A stretch of 7,215 nt of DNA. Origin: Winogradskyella sp. UBA3174 (GTDB lineage Bacteria > Bacteroidota > Bacteroidia > Flavobacteriales > Flavobacteriaceae). Under the pieces are notes generated by a model. That model was not told where the DNA came from, did no database searches, and worked only from the letters and a program-made list of their open reading frames with translations. A program made the position numbers and the translations under genes. Location of the stretch: positions 1 to 7,215 of the forward strand of contig NZ_DEXW01000088.1 of the NCBI RefSeq assembly GCF_002364335.1, in the 5' to 3' direction. Of this stretch, positions 1 to 5,646 are shown in pieces (position 1 is the stretch's first letter; every line of letters starts with the position of its first letter).

Positions 1-1223
1 TTAAGATTTGTGATATTAATTTCTAGTTCTGTAATTTGTTTTTGAAGTCCATCAATGACATTATCTTTACGATCCAAATCAGTATATGCTCTATCCAATG
101 ATTGTGTCAATCGGTCCGCACTTCTTGTTTTGTTGGCATTGATAATCAATTCAAAATCCATAAGATCCTCGTATTTATCTTTATCATTCTGTAAGGATGA
201 AACCATCTCATCACTAACATCACCATTAAAATGTAAATTGATTATTTTCTTATCTGGATCTAAATCATTATCCCTTCTATCATACCACAGATTGGAGTTG
301 TTCTCAATATTATTTTTAACAAAACTATCAAATTCTCTTTTATATTTACTTTCTTGCAACACGGTTAAAAAGGTCCATATAGCAGGAATCATTACCACTA
401 TCGCAGTCAATGTTGCAATTCTAGATATAAATTTTCTTTTTGCAGAATTAGCATACTTTAGCATAGGGAAACGTAAGACTCTTAGCACTAAAAATGTAGC
501 TAACGCAATAAAAATCGTATTAATAGTAAATAAGTACATTGCACCTCCGAAAAATGCCCAATTGCCTTTCGCTAAACCATATCCTGCTGTACATAATGGA
601 GGCATTAAAGCCGTAGCAATAGCAACACCAAAAATAACTGAGGCTATCGTTCCCTTCTTTGTGCGCGCAATGATTAGGGCTAAACCACCAAAAAAGGCAA
701 TTAGAACATCCCGAATATCGGGTCTAGTTCTACCTAATAACTCAGATGTATCTTCACTTAAAGGGAATAACCAAAAAAATAGAAATGCCGTTAATAAACT
801 TAATATAATCATTGTTGCTAAGTTTATTAATGACTTCCTCAACGTATCAATATCGTTGATTGCAAGAGACATACCAATGCCCAAAATTGGGCCCATTAAT
901 GGAGAAATTAACATGGCTCCAATCACTACTGCTGTAGAATTTGCATTAAGACCAATTGAAGCTACAAAAATGGAACATACTAAAATCCAAGCAGTTGCAC
1001 CTTTAAAGGGAATATCTGCTTTTATCGCAATTATGGTAGCATCTCTATCTGTATCCTCCCTAAAGTCTAGAAGTTCACTTAAAAACGTTTTAATACTAGC
1101 AAATAAACCGTGCGCATCTTTCCTTACTGCTTCTTTTTTCTCTTCAACAGCTTTATCTTTATTAATTAGTTGCTGTTGTTCTTGCTCTTCTTCAGAAAAA
1201 TCAAATTTACTTTCATCACTCAT
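1..1223 (-). CDS. DUF389 family integral membrane protein (3' end cut by window edge)
   Basis: I translated 407 residues from ATG at 1223 with no stop before the left edge, so the C-terminus is missing. After a hydrophilic, Glu/Gln-rich N-terminus (about 1-70) there are roughly six or seven hydrophobic segments near residues 76-91, 96-121, 133-153, 173-187, 192-213, 222-250 and 267-288. The block at about 96-135 (VVIGAMLISPLMGPILG, then an SLAINDIDTLRKSL stretch) and the LMPPLCTAGYGLA block near 207-218 are characteristic of DUF389 (TIGR00341-like) proteins, whose function is not established. Residues from about 290 onward are soluble and charged. The last 40 or so (LDRAYTDLDRKDNVIDGLQKQ and beyond) look like a coiled coil, which is an inference from heptad-like spacing. 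The start lies 2 bp after the stop of the guanylyltransferase gene, so translation is probably coupled. Family assignment is firm; the biochemical role is unknown. Confidence 0.9.
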   Translation of the reverse strand, partial: MSDESKFDFSEEEQEQQQLINKDKAVEEKKEAVRKDAHGLFASIKTFLSELLDFREDTDRDATIIAIKADIPFKGATAWILVCSIFVASIGLNANSTAVVIGAMLISPLMGPILGIGMSLAINDIDTLRKSLINLATMIILSLLTAFLFFWLFPLSEDTSELLGRTRPDIRDVLIAFFGGLALIIARTKKGTIASVIFGVAIATALMPPLCTAGYGLAKGNWAFFGGAMYLFTINTIFIALATFLVLRVLRFPMLKYANSAKRKFISRIATLTAIVVMIPAIWTFLTVLQESKYKREFDSFVKNNIENNSNLWYDRRDNDLDPDKKIINLHFNGDVSDEMVSSLQNDKDKYEDLMDFELIINANKTRSADRLTQSLDRAYTDLDRKDNVIDGLQKQITELEINITNL

Positions 1224-1225
1224 AT

Positions 1226-2317
1226 CTAAACGTATTCTTCTCCAAAATTAGCTTTTACATTTTGTAGTACTTTTTTAATATCTTGTTCTTTTGCCTTAGG
1301 AAAGATAAGTAAAACTTCGTCTTTATCTACAATTATATAATCTTTTAGTCCGTCTACAACGACGACTTTACCTTTTTTAGATCTTATCATATTACCAGAT
1401 GCATCCTCTAATAATACTTTAGAATTCACTATTGCATTGCTATTTTCATCTTTATCTAACTTGTCATAAAGACTTCCCCAAGTTCCTAAATCATTCCAAT
1501 CAAAAGTCGCAGGAATCACATAAACATTAGTACTCTTTTCCATAATTGCATAATCTACAGAGATGTTTTCGGCTTTGCCGTAATTCTCTTTAATAAAATC
1601 TGCTTCAAACTCTGTATTATAAACACTATAGCCACTTTCAAAAAGACGATACAATTCAGGTTGATTATTTTTGAATACAGCAAGTACAGTTTTTACACTC
1701 CACATAAATATACCAGCATTCCATAAAAAATTTCCTTGATCTACAAATGATTTCGCGGTTGTATAATCTGGTTTTTCTCTAAACTGATTAACTGATTTAA
1801 TCTCAGACTTAGAAGATTTATCGTATTCTATGTATCCATATCCTGTGTTTGGAAATGTTGGTGTAATACCCAAAGTCATTAAAGCATCGTTTGCTTTACA
1901 ATAATCAAATGCTGTTTTTACGTTGTTTGAAAATGACTGTTCATCCTCTATCCAATGGTCACTAGGTGCAACTATCATAACAGCATCTTCATTTTCTTTT
2001 TGAATTTTTAAAGATGCATATAATATACAAGGTGCGGTATTTCGCATTGCTGGTTCTAAAACAACCTGACGCTTAGTTACACTTGGTAATTGCTCAAAAA
2101 CTAAATCGTTATAACGCTCATTGGTTAAAATAAAAATATTTTCTTCTGGAATAAGATTAGCCAGTCGATTAAATGTTTTCTGAATAAGTGTATCACCTGT
2201 TCCTAACATATCGTGAAACTGTTTTGGGAAATCTTGTGTACTTACAGGCCAAAAACGAGATCCTACACCTCCTGCCATTAATATGGCGTAATAATTTTTA
2301 TTCTTACTATTCATCAT
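1226..2317 (-). CDS. manC: Mannose-1-phosphate guanylyltransferase (GDP-mannose pyrophosphorylase)
   Basis: This cytoplasmic enzyme makes GDP-mannose and pyrophosphate from GTP and mannose-1-phosphate, supplying mannose, fucose and related sugars for glycans. The 363-residue product has the nucleotidyltransferase signature GGVGSRFWPVS at 16-26, followed by PKQF at 31-34. It also has EPAMRNTAP at 88-96, the metal-binding region APSDHWI at 117-123, TGYGYIE at 158-164, FREKP at 179-183, GNFLWNAGIF at 195-204, SVDYAIMEK at 253-261 and WNDLGTW at 274-280. At 363 residues it is the single-function form; the fused type II phosphomannose isomerase domain of the roughly 470-residue bifunctional enzymes is absent. 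Two adjacent Met codons (2317 and 2314) are both possible starts. It begins 12 bp after the SprT-like gene stop and ends 2 bp before the DUF389 start, suggesting one transcript. The symbol follows common use for this family (also rfbM, cpsB). Confidence 0.95.
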   Translation of the reverse strand: MMNSKNKNYYAILMAGGVGSRFWPVSTQDFPKQFHDMLGTGDTLIQKTFNRLANLIPEENIFILTNERYNDLVFEQLPSVTKRQVVLEPAMRNTAPCILYASLKIQKENEDAVMIVAPSDHWIEDEQSFSNNVKTAFDYCKANDALMTLGITPTFPNTGYGYIEYDKSSKSEIKSVNQFREKPDYTTAKSFVDQGNFLWNAGIFMWSVKTVLAVFKNNQPELYRLFESGYSVYNTEFEADFIKENYGKAENISVDYAIMEKSTNVYVIPATFDWNDLGTWGSLYDKLDKDENSNAIVNSKVLLEDASGNMIRSKKGKVVVVDGLKDYIIVDKDEVLLIFPKAKEQDIKKVLQNVKANFGEEYV

Positions 2318-2329
2318 TTCAATATTTTA

Positions 2330-2926
2330 TTATAAAACATCTACTTCTGCATTTGGGTTAAATAGGTATGTTTTTCCTGATCTCACCTCAACACATTCAT
2401 ATCGTTTTCTTCTTTTATTACCTCTTTTAAAAACTCTACCATTGTATAGTTTAAAACTCTGACCCAAAGGTACTTGAAAAACGTACGACTTATTATTTGG
2501 TTCGTTGAGTTGCTTTAAGGCCAAGGCGAGTTGCGCGTCCGTGTCGCTAGACGCTTTTGGATTCTTAAAATGTTGCGCCATTAGTGGCAGTAATTCTGAT
2601 GGAAAAATATCTGGTCTTAAAAATGGCAACATTAAATGCTGAAATGTTTGTTTCCATTCTTTACCGTGAGGTTTTATAATTCCCCCAAATGTTTTATATG
2701 CTTCAAAATGTGCAATCTCGTGAACTAATGTAATTAAAAAACTGTAAGGGTTTAAGTTAGAGTTAACGGTTATTTGATGTTTACCATCAGGCAACAGTCT
2801 ATAATCGCCGTGACGTGTTTTACGTTCTCCCTTAACTTTCACAACCAACTTATCTGAAGCTAATAAATTATCTATTAGTGCAATTGCTTGACTTGGTATA
2901 AAATTTAAAAGCTCAGTATCTTTCAT
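2330..2926 (-). CDS. SprT-like domain zinc metalloprotein
   Basis: The 198-residue protein carries the SprT-like zinc site: HEIAH at 69-73, with Glu70 as the expected catalytic residue, and a third ligand His87 in the HGKEW motif. Upstream lies the usual strand segment (ITVNSNLNPYSFLITLVHE, about 52-70). SprT-like proteins are related to the SPRTN/Wss1 protease group, but the substrate of bacterial members is not established. The C-terminal part (about 147-198) corresponds in position to the family's zinc ribbon. Here it contains only one cysteine, Cys178, so it cannot bind zinc in the usual four-Cys way; it is instead strongly basic (RGNKRRKR at 168-175), which could suit nucleic-acid contact (inference). 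The gene sits 45 bp after the dehydrogenase stop and 12 bp before manC. There is no signal peptide, so it is probably cytoplasmic. Family call is strong; the activity is not proven from sequence. Confidence 0.88.
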   Translation of the reverse strand: MKDTELLNFIPSQAIALIDNLLASDKLVVKVKGERKTRHGDYRLLPDGKHQITVNSNLNPYSFLITLVHEIAHFEAYKTFGGIIKPHGKEWKQTFQHLMLPFLRPDIFPSELLPLMAQHFKNPKASSDTDAQLALALKQLNEPNNKSYVFQVPLGQSFKLYNGRVFKRGNKRRKRYECVEVRSGKTYLFNPNAEVDVL

Positions 2927-2971
2927 ATACTAAATGCATTTTTAAAAAAGAGCGCATTCATATTTAAAAAA

Positions 2972-3655
2972 TTAAGGCGTAGAATTAGAAACCTGCAATA
3001 CTTTACCGTTATAAAACGCATTACCTGTTAATGCAAAGTTTTGTATATAAGTTGCCATCTCTTTTGCTGTTGTTGGAGCTTGATAATCTGGAAAAGCTTC
3101 TTTAAGCATTTCGGTTTGTACAGCTCCTAAAGCTAAAACATTAAACTGAGGACCCGTTTCTTTATATTCTTCTGCTAGTAATTCAGTTAAAGTTATAACA
3201 GCTCCTTTACTAGAACTGTATGCAGCAAGACCTGGGAATTTCATACTTCCTTGAATTCCACCCATAGAACTAATAGTTAAAACATGACCATTAGATTTCA
3301 TAAATGGCAAAACTCGTCTTGTCATTTCTGAAACTCCAAAAACATTGGTTTCATAAACTTTAGAAAAATCTTGAAATGTTGATTCCGCAAAGGGTTTATT
3401 AATAATCATGCCTGCATTATTAATAAGAATATCTACATGCTTCCATTCTTCTTTTATAAAGTCTTCTACTTTTTTATAGTCGCCTTGTTTACATAAATCG
3501 AATGCAAAGGACGCTATATTATCAAAATGAAGATTTGCTATTGGAGCTGCATTGCGCGATAAGGCTAGAACATTGTGTCCTTGATTAGCAAATAGATGAA
3601 CGAGTTCAAATCCTATGCCTCTGCTTGTTCCTGTTATAATTATATTTTTACTCAT
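2972..3655 (-). CDS. Short-chain dehydrogenase/reductase (SDR) family oxidoreductase
   Basis: The 227-residue product is a classical SDR that binds NAD(H) or NADP(H) in an N-terminal Rossmann fold. Visible motifs are TGTSRGIG at 8-15 (cofactor loop), NNAG at 79-82, Asn104 in ETNVFG, Ser130 in the ISSMGG strand, and the catalytic pair Tyr146 and Lys150 in YSSSK. An Arg at residue 34, at the end of the second strand (ALSRN), fits a preference for NADP, which is an inference. It is slightly shorter than the usual 250 or so residues because the C-terminal substrate-binding part is compact, so the substrate cannot be deduced. The start codon lies inside the last codons of the preceding peptidase gene: the two overlap by 8 bp in different frames, which implies translational coupling. 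No signal peptide is visible, so the enzyme is cytoplasmic while its upstream partner is an exported lipoprotein. Confidence 0.92.
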   Translation of the reverse strand: MSKNIIITGTSRGIGFELVHLFANQGHNVLALSRNAAPIANLHFDNIASFAFDLCKQGDYKKVEDFIKEEWKHVDILINNAGMIINKPFAESTFQDFSKVYETNVFGVSEMTRRVLPFMKSNGHVLTISSMGGIQGSMKFPGLAAYSSSKGAVITLTELLAEEYKETGPQFNVLALGAVQTEMLKEAFPDYQAPTTAKEMATYIQNFALTGNAFYNGKVLQVSNSTP

Positions 3656-4670
3656 CTTTTAAAACGACTTCTTTAGTTGCTGCATTCATCATACCTTCTA
3701 ACGCTGGTATCATTTTATTCATAAATTTTGTCATGTGCTCATAATCCATTTCACTTGCTTCATCGTCTACATGATGGTAATAGTCGAAATTTGTAAAATC
3801 GAATGTTGAAATAGCATGCGCGGGAATATTCAATTCTTTAAAAAACGGAAAATTATCAGATCTCATAAATAGATTCATATTCTTTGCTCCATCAAAGAAA
3901 CCAACAACTTCCTCACCTGCGTATTTGTTCAATGTTTCTGCAAAATTAGAACGCTCGTAACCACTCATATATGCTATAGACTCTGTCTCAGCTCTTGGCA
4001 CGCCTATCATTTCAAAATTTATCATGGTATAAGCGTTAAAACCTTCTGATTTTAAACGTTCAGCTAAATGACTAGAGCCCTTAAGTCCCATTTCCTCAGC
4101 AGAATAAAGTGTAATTAAAATACTTCTCTTATTTGTTTTAGTTTTAGCAAAGTATTTACCAAACTCCATAGCAGCGATAGTACCCGAGGCATCATCATTT
4201 GCTCCGTTAGCTATTTTATCTCCATTTACTTCTTTACCAAAACCAATATGATCGTAATGACCTCCTAGAATAATAAACTCATTTTTCAGTTTTGGATCAT
4301 TACCTTCAATAACTCCGATTACATTAAATCCTTTAATCACAGGAGCTTCTTCTCCTTCTTTAACTCCTCTTCTATTTGTAAATTCAAAATCATCTCTATA
4401 AGTTTCAAAGTAAGGCTTTATACCATTTTCTTTTAAGAAATTTTCTATAAAAACTGCTGCTTTTTCAATACCCTCACTTCCTGTCGCTCTTCCCTCTAAA
4501 TTATCTGAAGCTAAATACTCCATACTCTTTTGAATGGAACTTTGAGAAATAGTAGCCTTCTCTGTACTTGTTGTATTTGAATCTTTACCAGATTCACCAT
4601 CTTTTCCTAATTGTACAGCACACGATATTAAAACTAATGCGATGACTACTATTGAAAGTATTTTTTTCAT
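3648..4670 (-). CDS. M28 family metallopeptidase, predicted lipoprotein
   Basis: This is a di-zinc aminopeptidase-type enzyme of the M28 family (340 residues). Residues 1-17 form a lipoprotein signal (MKK, a hydrophobic run, then LISC with lipidated Cys17), followed by a polar Ser/Thr/Lys/Asp linker to about residue 42, so it should be anchored in the envelope. The expected metal and catalytic residues are in order: His138 and Asp140 in GGHYDH, Asp159 in NGANDDASG, Glu192 (general base) and Glu193 in YSAEEMGL, Glu220 in NFEMIG, and His299 in YYHHVDD. Most M28 enzymes have Asp at the position of Glu220. No PA insert or C-terminal secretion domain is seen, so the protein is essentially linker plus catalytic domain. 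Likely role: trimming N-terminal residues from peptides at the cell surface or in the periplasm. It is the first gene after the terminator at 4696-4731 and overlaps the SDR gene by 8 bp. Confidence 0.93.
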   Translation of the reverse strand: MKKILSIVVIALVLISCAVQLGKDGESGKDSNTTSTEKATISQSSIQKSMEYLASDNLEGRATGSEGIEKAAVFIENFLKENGIKPYFETYRDDFEFTNRRGVKEGEEAPVIKGFNVIGVIEGNDPKLKNEFIILGGHYDHIGFGKEVNGDKIANGANDDASGTIAAMEFGKYFAKTKTNKRSILITLYSAEEMGLKGSSHLAERLKSEGFNAYTMINFEMIGVPRAETESIAYMSGYERSNFAETLNKYAGEEVVGFFDGAKNMNLFMRSDNFPFFKELNIPAHAISTFDFTNFDYYHHVDDEASEMDYEHMTKFMNKMIPALEGMMNAATKEVVLKDE

Positions 4671-4688
4671 GTTATTTTTATTTGAGTT

Positions 4689-4696
4689 TAAAGATA
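4689..4696 (-). promoter_or_regulatory. Weak candidate -7 promoter box before the M28 peptidase gene
   Basis: On the minus strand the bases read TATCTTTA, one mismatch from the Bacteroidota -7 consensus TAnnTTTG. The box lies about 18 bases before the ATG at 4670 and touches the T-run of the preceding terminator. A well-spaced -33 TTTG is not present: the nearest TTTG ends 14 bases upstream, within the hairpin loop, which is shorter than usual. The motif is short in AT-rich DNA, so chance is a real possibility. Its support is mainly that a promoter is needed between this terminator and the peptidase gene. Confidence 0.25.
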
Positions 4697-4731
4697 AAAA
4701 AATCCTGTTTCAAACTAGTGCAACAGGATTT
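4696..4731 (-). terminator. Intrinsic terminator after the exported 244-residue protein gene
   Basis: On the minus strand a perfect 10-bp stem, AAATCCTGTT paired with AACAGGATTT (positions 4731-4722 and 4709-4700), encloses a 12-base loop. It runs straight into seven consecutive T (4702-4696). It starts 26 bp after the TAA of the upstream gene and ends 25 bp before the peptidase start. Stem, loop and T-run all fit a Rho-independent terminator on the minus strand. On the plus strand the stem is followed by T-rich DNA only after an AAAAC spacer, so bidirectional action is less likely. Confidence 0.85.
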
Positions 4732-4757
4732 AAAACATTTTTTATTATTTAAAATTT

Positions 4758-5492
4758 TTACATTTTCTTATTAGCCTTTTTAGCTAATCGTTTTACCTTC
4801 TTATTTAAATCTTTCATTAATTTATCTACAGCACTTTCACACATTGGCTGAATTTTATCTGGGCTCATAACAGGTATTCCCTTTAACATAACTGCTTTCT
4901 TTGGTGAACCAGCAACTTCATTAAACTGAAAAATACTATTATTATCTTTTGTGTATAAATCCATGCTGTACCTCGCTTGGATACTAACGTAACCAAAACT
5001 ACCAACTCCTGTCTTTACAAAACCAAAACTTAAGTTTATAAACATTATACCATCCACACCTAAGTCTTCGGCTACGGCTTTTAAATCCTTTACATTTTGT
5101 CTAAAAGGGGGTATAACATTATAACCTTCTATAGTTGTCGTGGTTTCGATATCTGAAATAATTGCTTTTCCCTCTTCATAAGTGGGCTTAAATTCTTTAT
5201 ACATAGCATTAGATAACACTTCTTTTTCAGAAATAAATTCGAAATCAAAATTCTCTGCATATTCACTAAAAAAAGCAGCATGTAACTTCTTTAATGGCTC
5301 TGTTAAATTAAAATTAGGGTCGTCACTTAAATTTGTGTTCTTTGCAATTAAGTCGGCAGAAGCATTGAGAGCTGATAGATCAATTGTTTTGTCTGCGTAA
5401 AATGTTATAACAGCAACTTTCTTTTTCTGTGCATTACCTAACATAAACAATGACAAAAATGCCATTAACACAACTACTTTTAAATTTTTCAT
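4758..5492 (-). CDS. Exported protein of unknown function (244 residues)
   Basis: I do not recognise a named family. Residues 1-21 form a Sec signal peptide (MKNLK, a hydrophobic core VVVLMAFLSLFMLG, then NA) with probable signal peptidase I cleavage after Ala21; there is no lipobox. The mature protein starts with a strand-like segment (KKKVAVITFYADKTIDLS, 23-40) and has an acidic middle. The stretch DLKAVAEDLGVDGIMFINLSFGF (136-158, shown here as DLKAVAEDLG then VDGIMFINLSFGF) resembles the helix-strand pattern of envelope proteins that compute or oligomerise around a CsgG/LPP20-like fold; this likeness is only an impression. A Gly/aromatic strand segment (TGVGSFGYVSIQARYSMDLY, 161-180) follows, and the C-terminus is strongly basic (KKVKRLAKKANKKM, 231-244). 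The only Cys in the mature protein is Cys218. The gene is isolated between two terminators, so it is transcribed alone. Its role is unknown, probably periplasmic or surface-located. Confidence 0.85.
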   Translation of the reverse strand: MKNLKVVVLMAFLSLFMLGNAQKKKVAVITFYADKTIDLSALNASADLIAKNTNLSDDPNFNLTEPLKKLHAAFFSEYAENFDFEFISEKEVLSNAMYKEFKPTYEEGKAIISDIETTTTIEGYNVIPPFRQNVKDLKAVAEDLGVDGIMFINLSFGFVKTGVGSFGYVSIQARYSMDLYTKDNNSIFQFNEVAGSPKKAVMLKGIPVMSPDKIQPMCESAVDKLMKDLNKKVKRLAKKANKKM

Positions 5493-5544
5493 TTCGATTG
5501 AATTATTGATTAATAAATTTTTGTAAAATGCTTTTAATTGTATC

Positions 5545-5552
5545 CAAAAATA
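5545..5552 (-). promoter_or_regulatory. Candidate -7 promoter box for the exported 244-residue protein gene
   Basis: The minus strand reads TATTTTTG, an exact match to the Bacteroidota -7 consensus TAnnTTTG. It begins at the base immediately after the hairpin stem at 5553-5584 and would start transcription about 45 bases before the ATG at 5492. No clear TTTG is seen at the usual -33 distance; the equivalent region falls in the hairpin loop, with only TTTA or TTA. The gene must have its own promoter here if the hairpin terminates the upstream transcript, which adds some weight to a motif that is short and AT-rich. Confidence 0.4.
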
Positions 5553-5584
5553 AAATCCTGCTTAAACTAAATGTAACAGGATTT
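5553..5584 (-). terminator. Terminator hairpin after the pyruvate dehydrogenase E2 gene
   Basis: On the minus strand AAATCCTGTT (5584-5575) pairs with AGCAGGATTT (5562-5553), with one G·T wobble in a 10-bp stem around a 12-base loop. The following tract reads TATTTTTGG, so the T-run is interrupted by one A, and terminator strength is less certain than for the hairpin at 4700-4731. It lies 62 bp after the TAA of the E2 gene. The two hairpins share 25 of 32 bases when aligned without gaps. Confidence 0.72.
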
Positions 5585-5646
5585 AGATGTTTTAGACTCT
5601 GAAATATCCCAATAACTATCGGAACAAATAACAAATCAGTTATGTA

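Noticed and set aside
55..1251. Long plus-strand open frame (398 codons) opposite the DUF389 gene
   Set aside because: The minus strand encodes a clear DUF389 protein over the same bases. The plus-strand product is low-complexity (Ser, Leu, Ile, Lys) with no recognisable motif, as expected for the complement of a membrane protein gene.
2932..2959. Possible hairpin between the SDR and SprT-like genes (GAATGC with GCATTT on the minus strand)
   Set aside because: The stem is only about 6 bp with one wobble, the T-run lies in the loop and not after the stem, and the surrounding A/T runs make such pairings common. It was not called as a terminator, so the SprT-like gene may be read from upstream.
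5182..5400. Plus-strand open frame of 72 codons
   Set aside because: It is antisense to the exported 244-residue protein gene, and no promoter or family motif supports it.
5600..5646. Small inverted repeats just after the E2 stop codon (ATAAC with GTTAT; CCGAT with ATTGG)
   Set aside because: The stems are 5 bp and no T-run follows; the stronger hairpin at 5553-5584 explains termination better.
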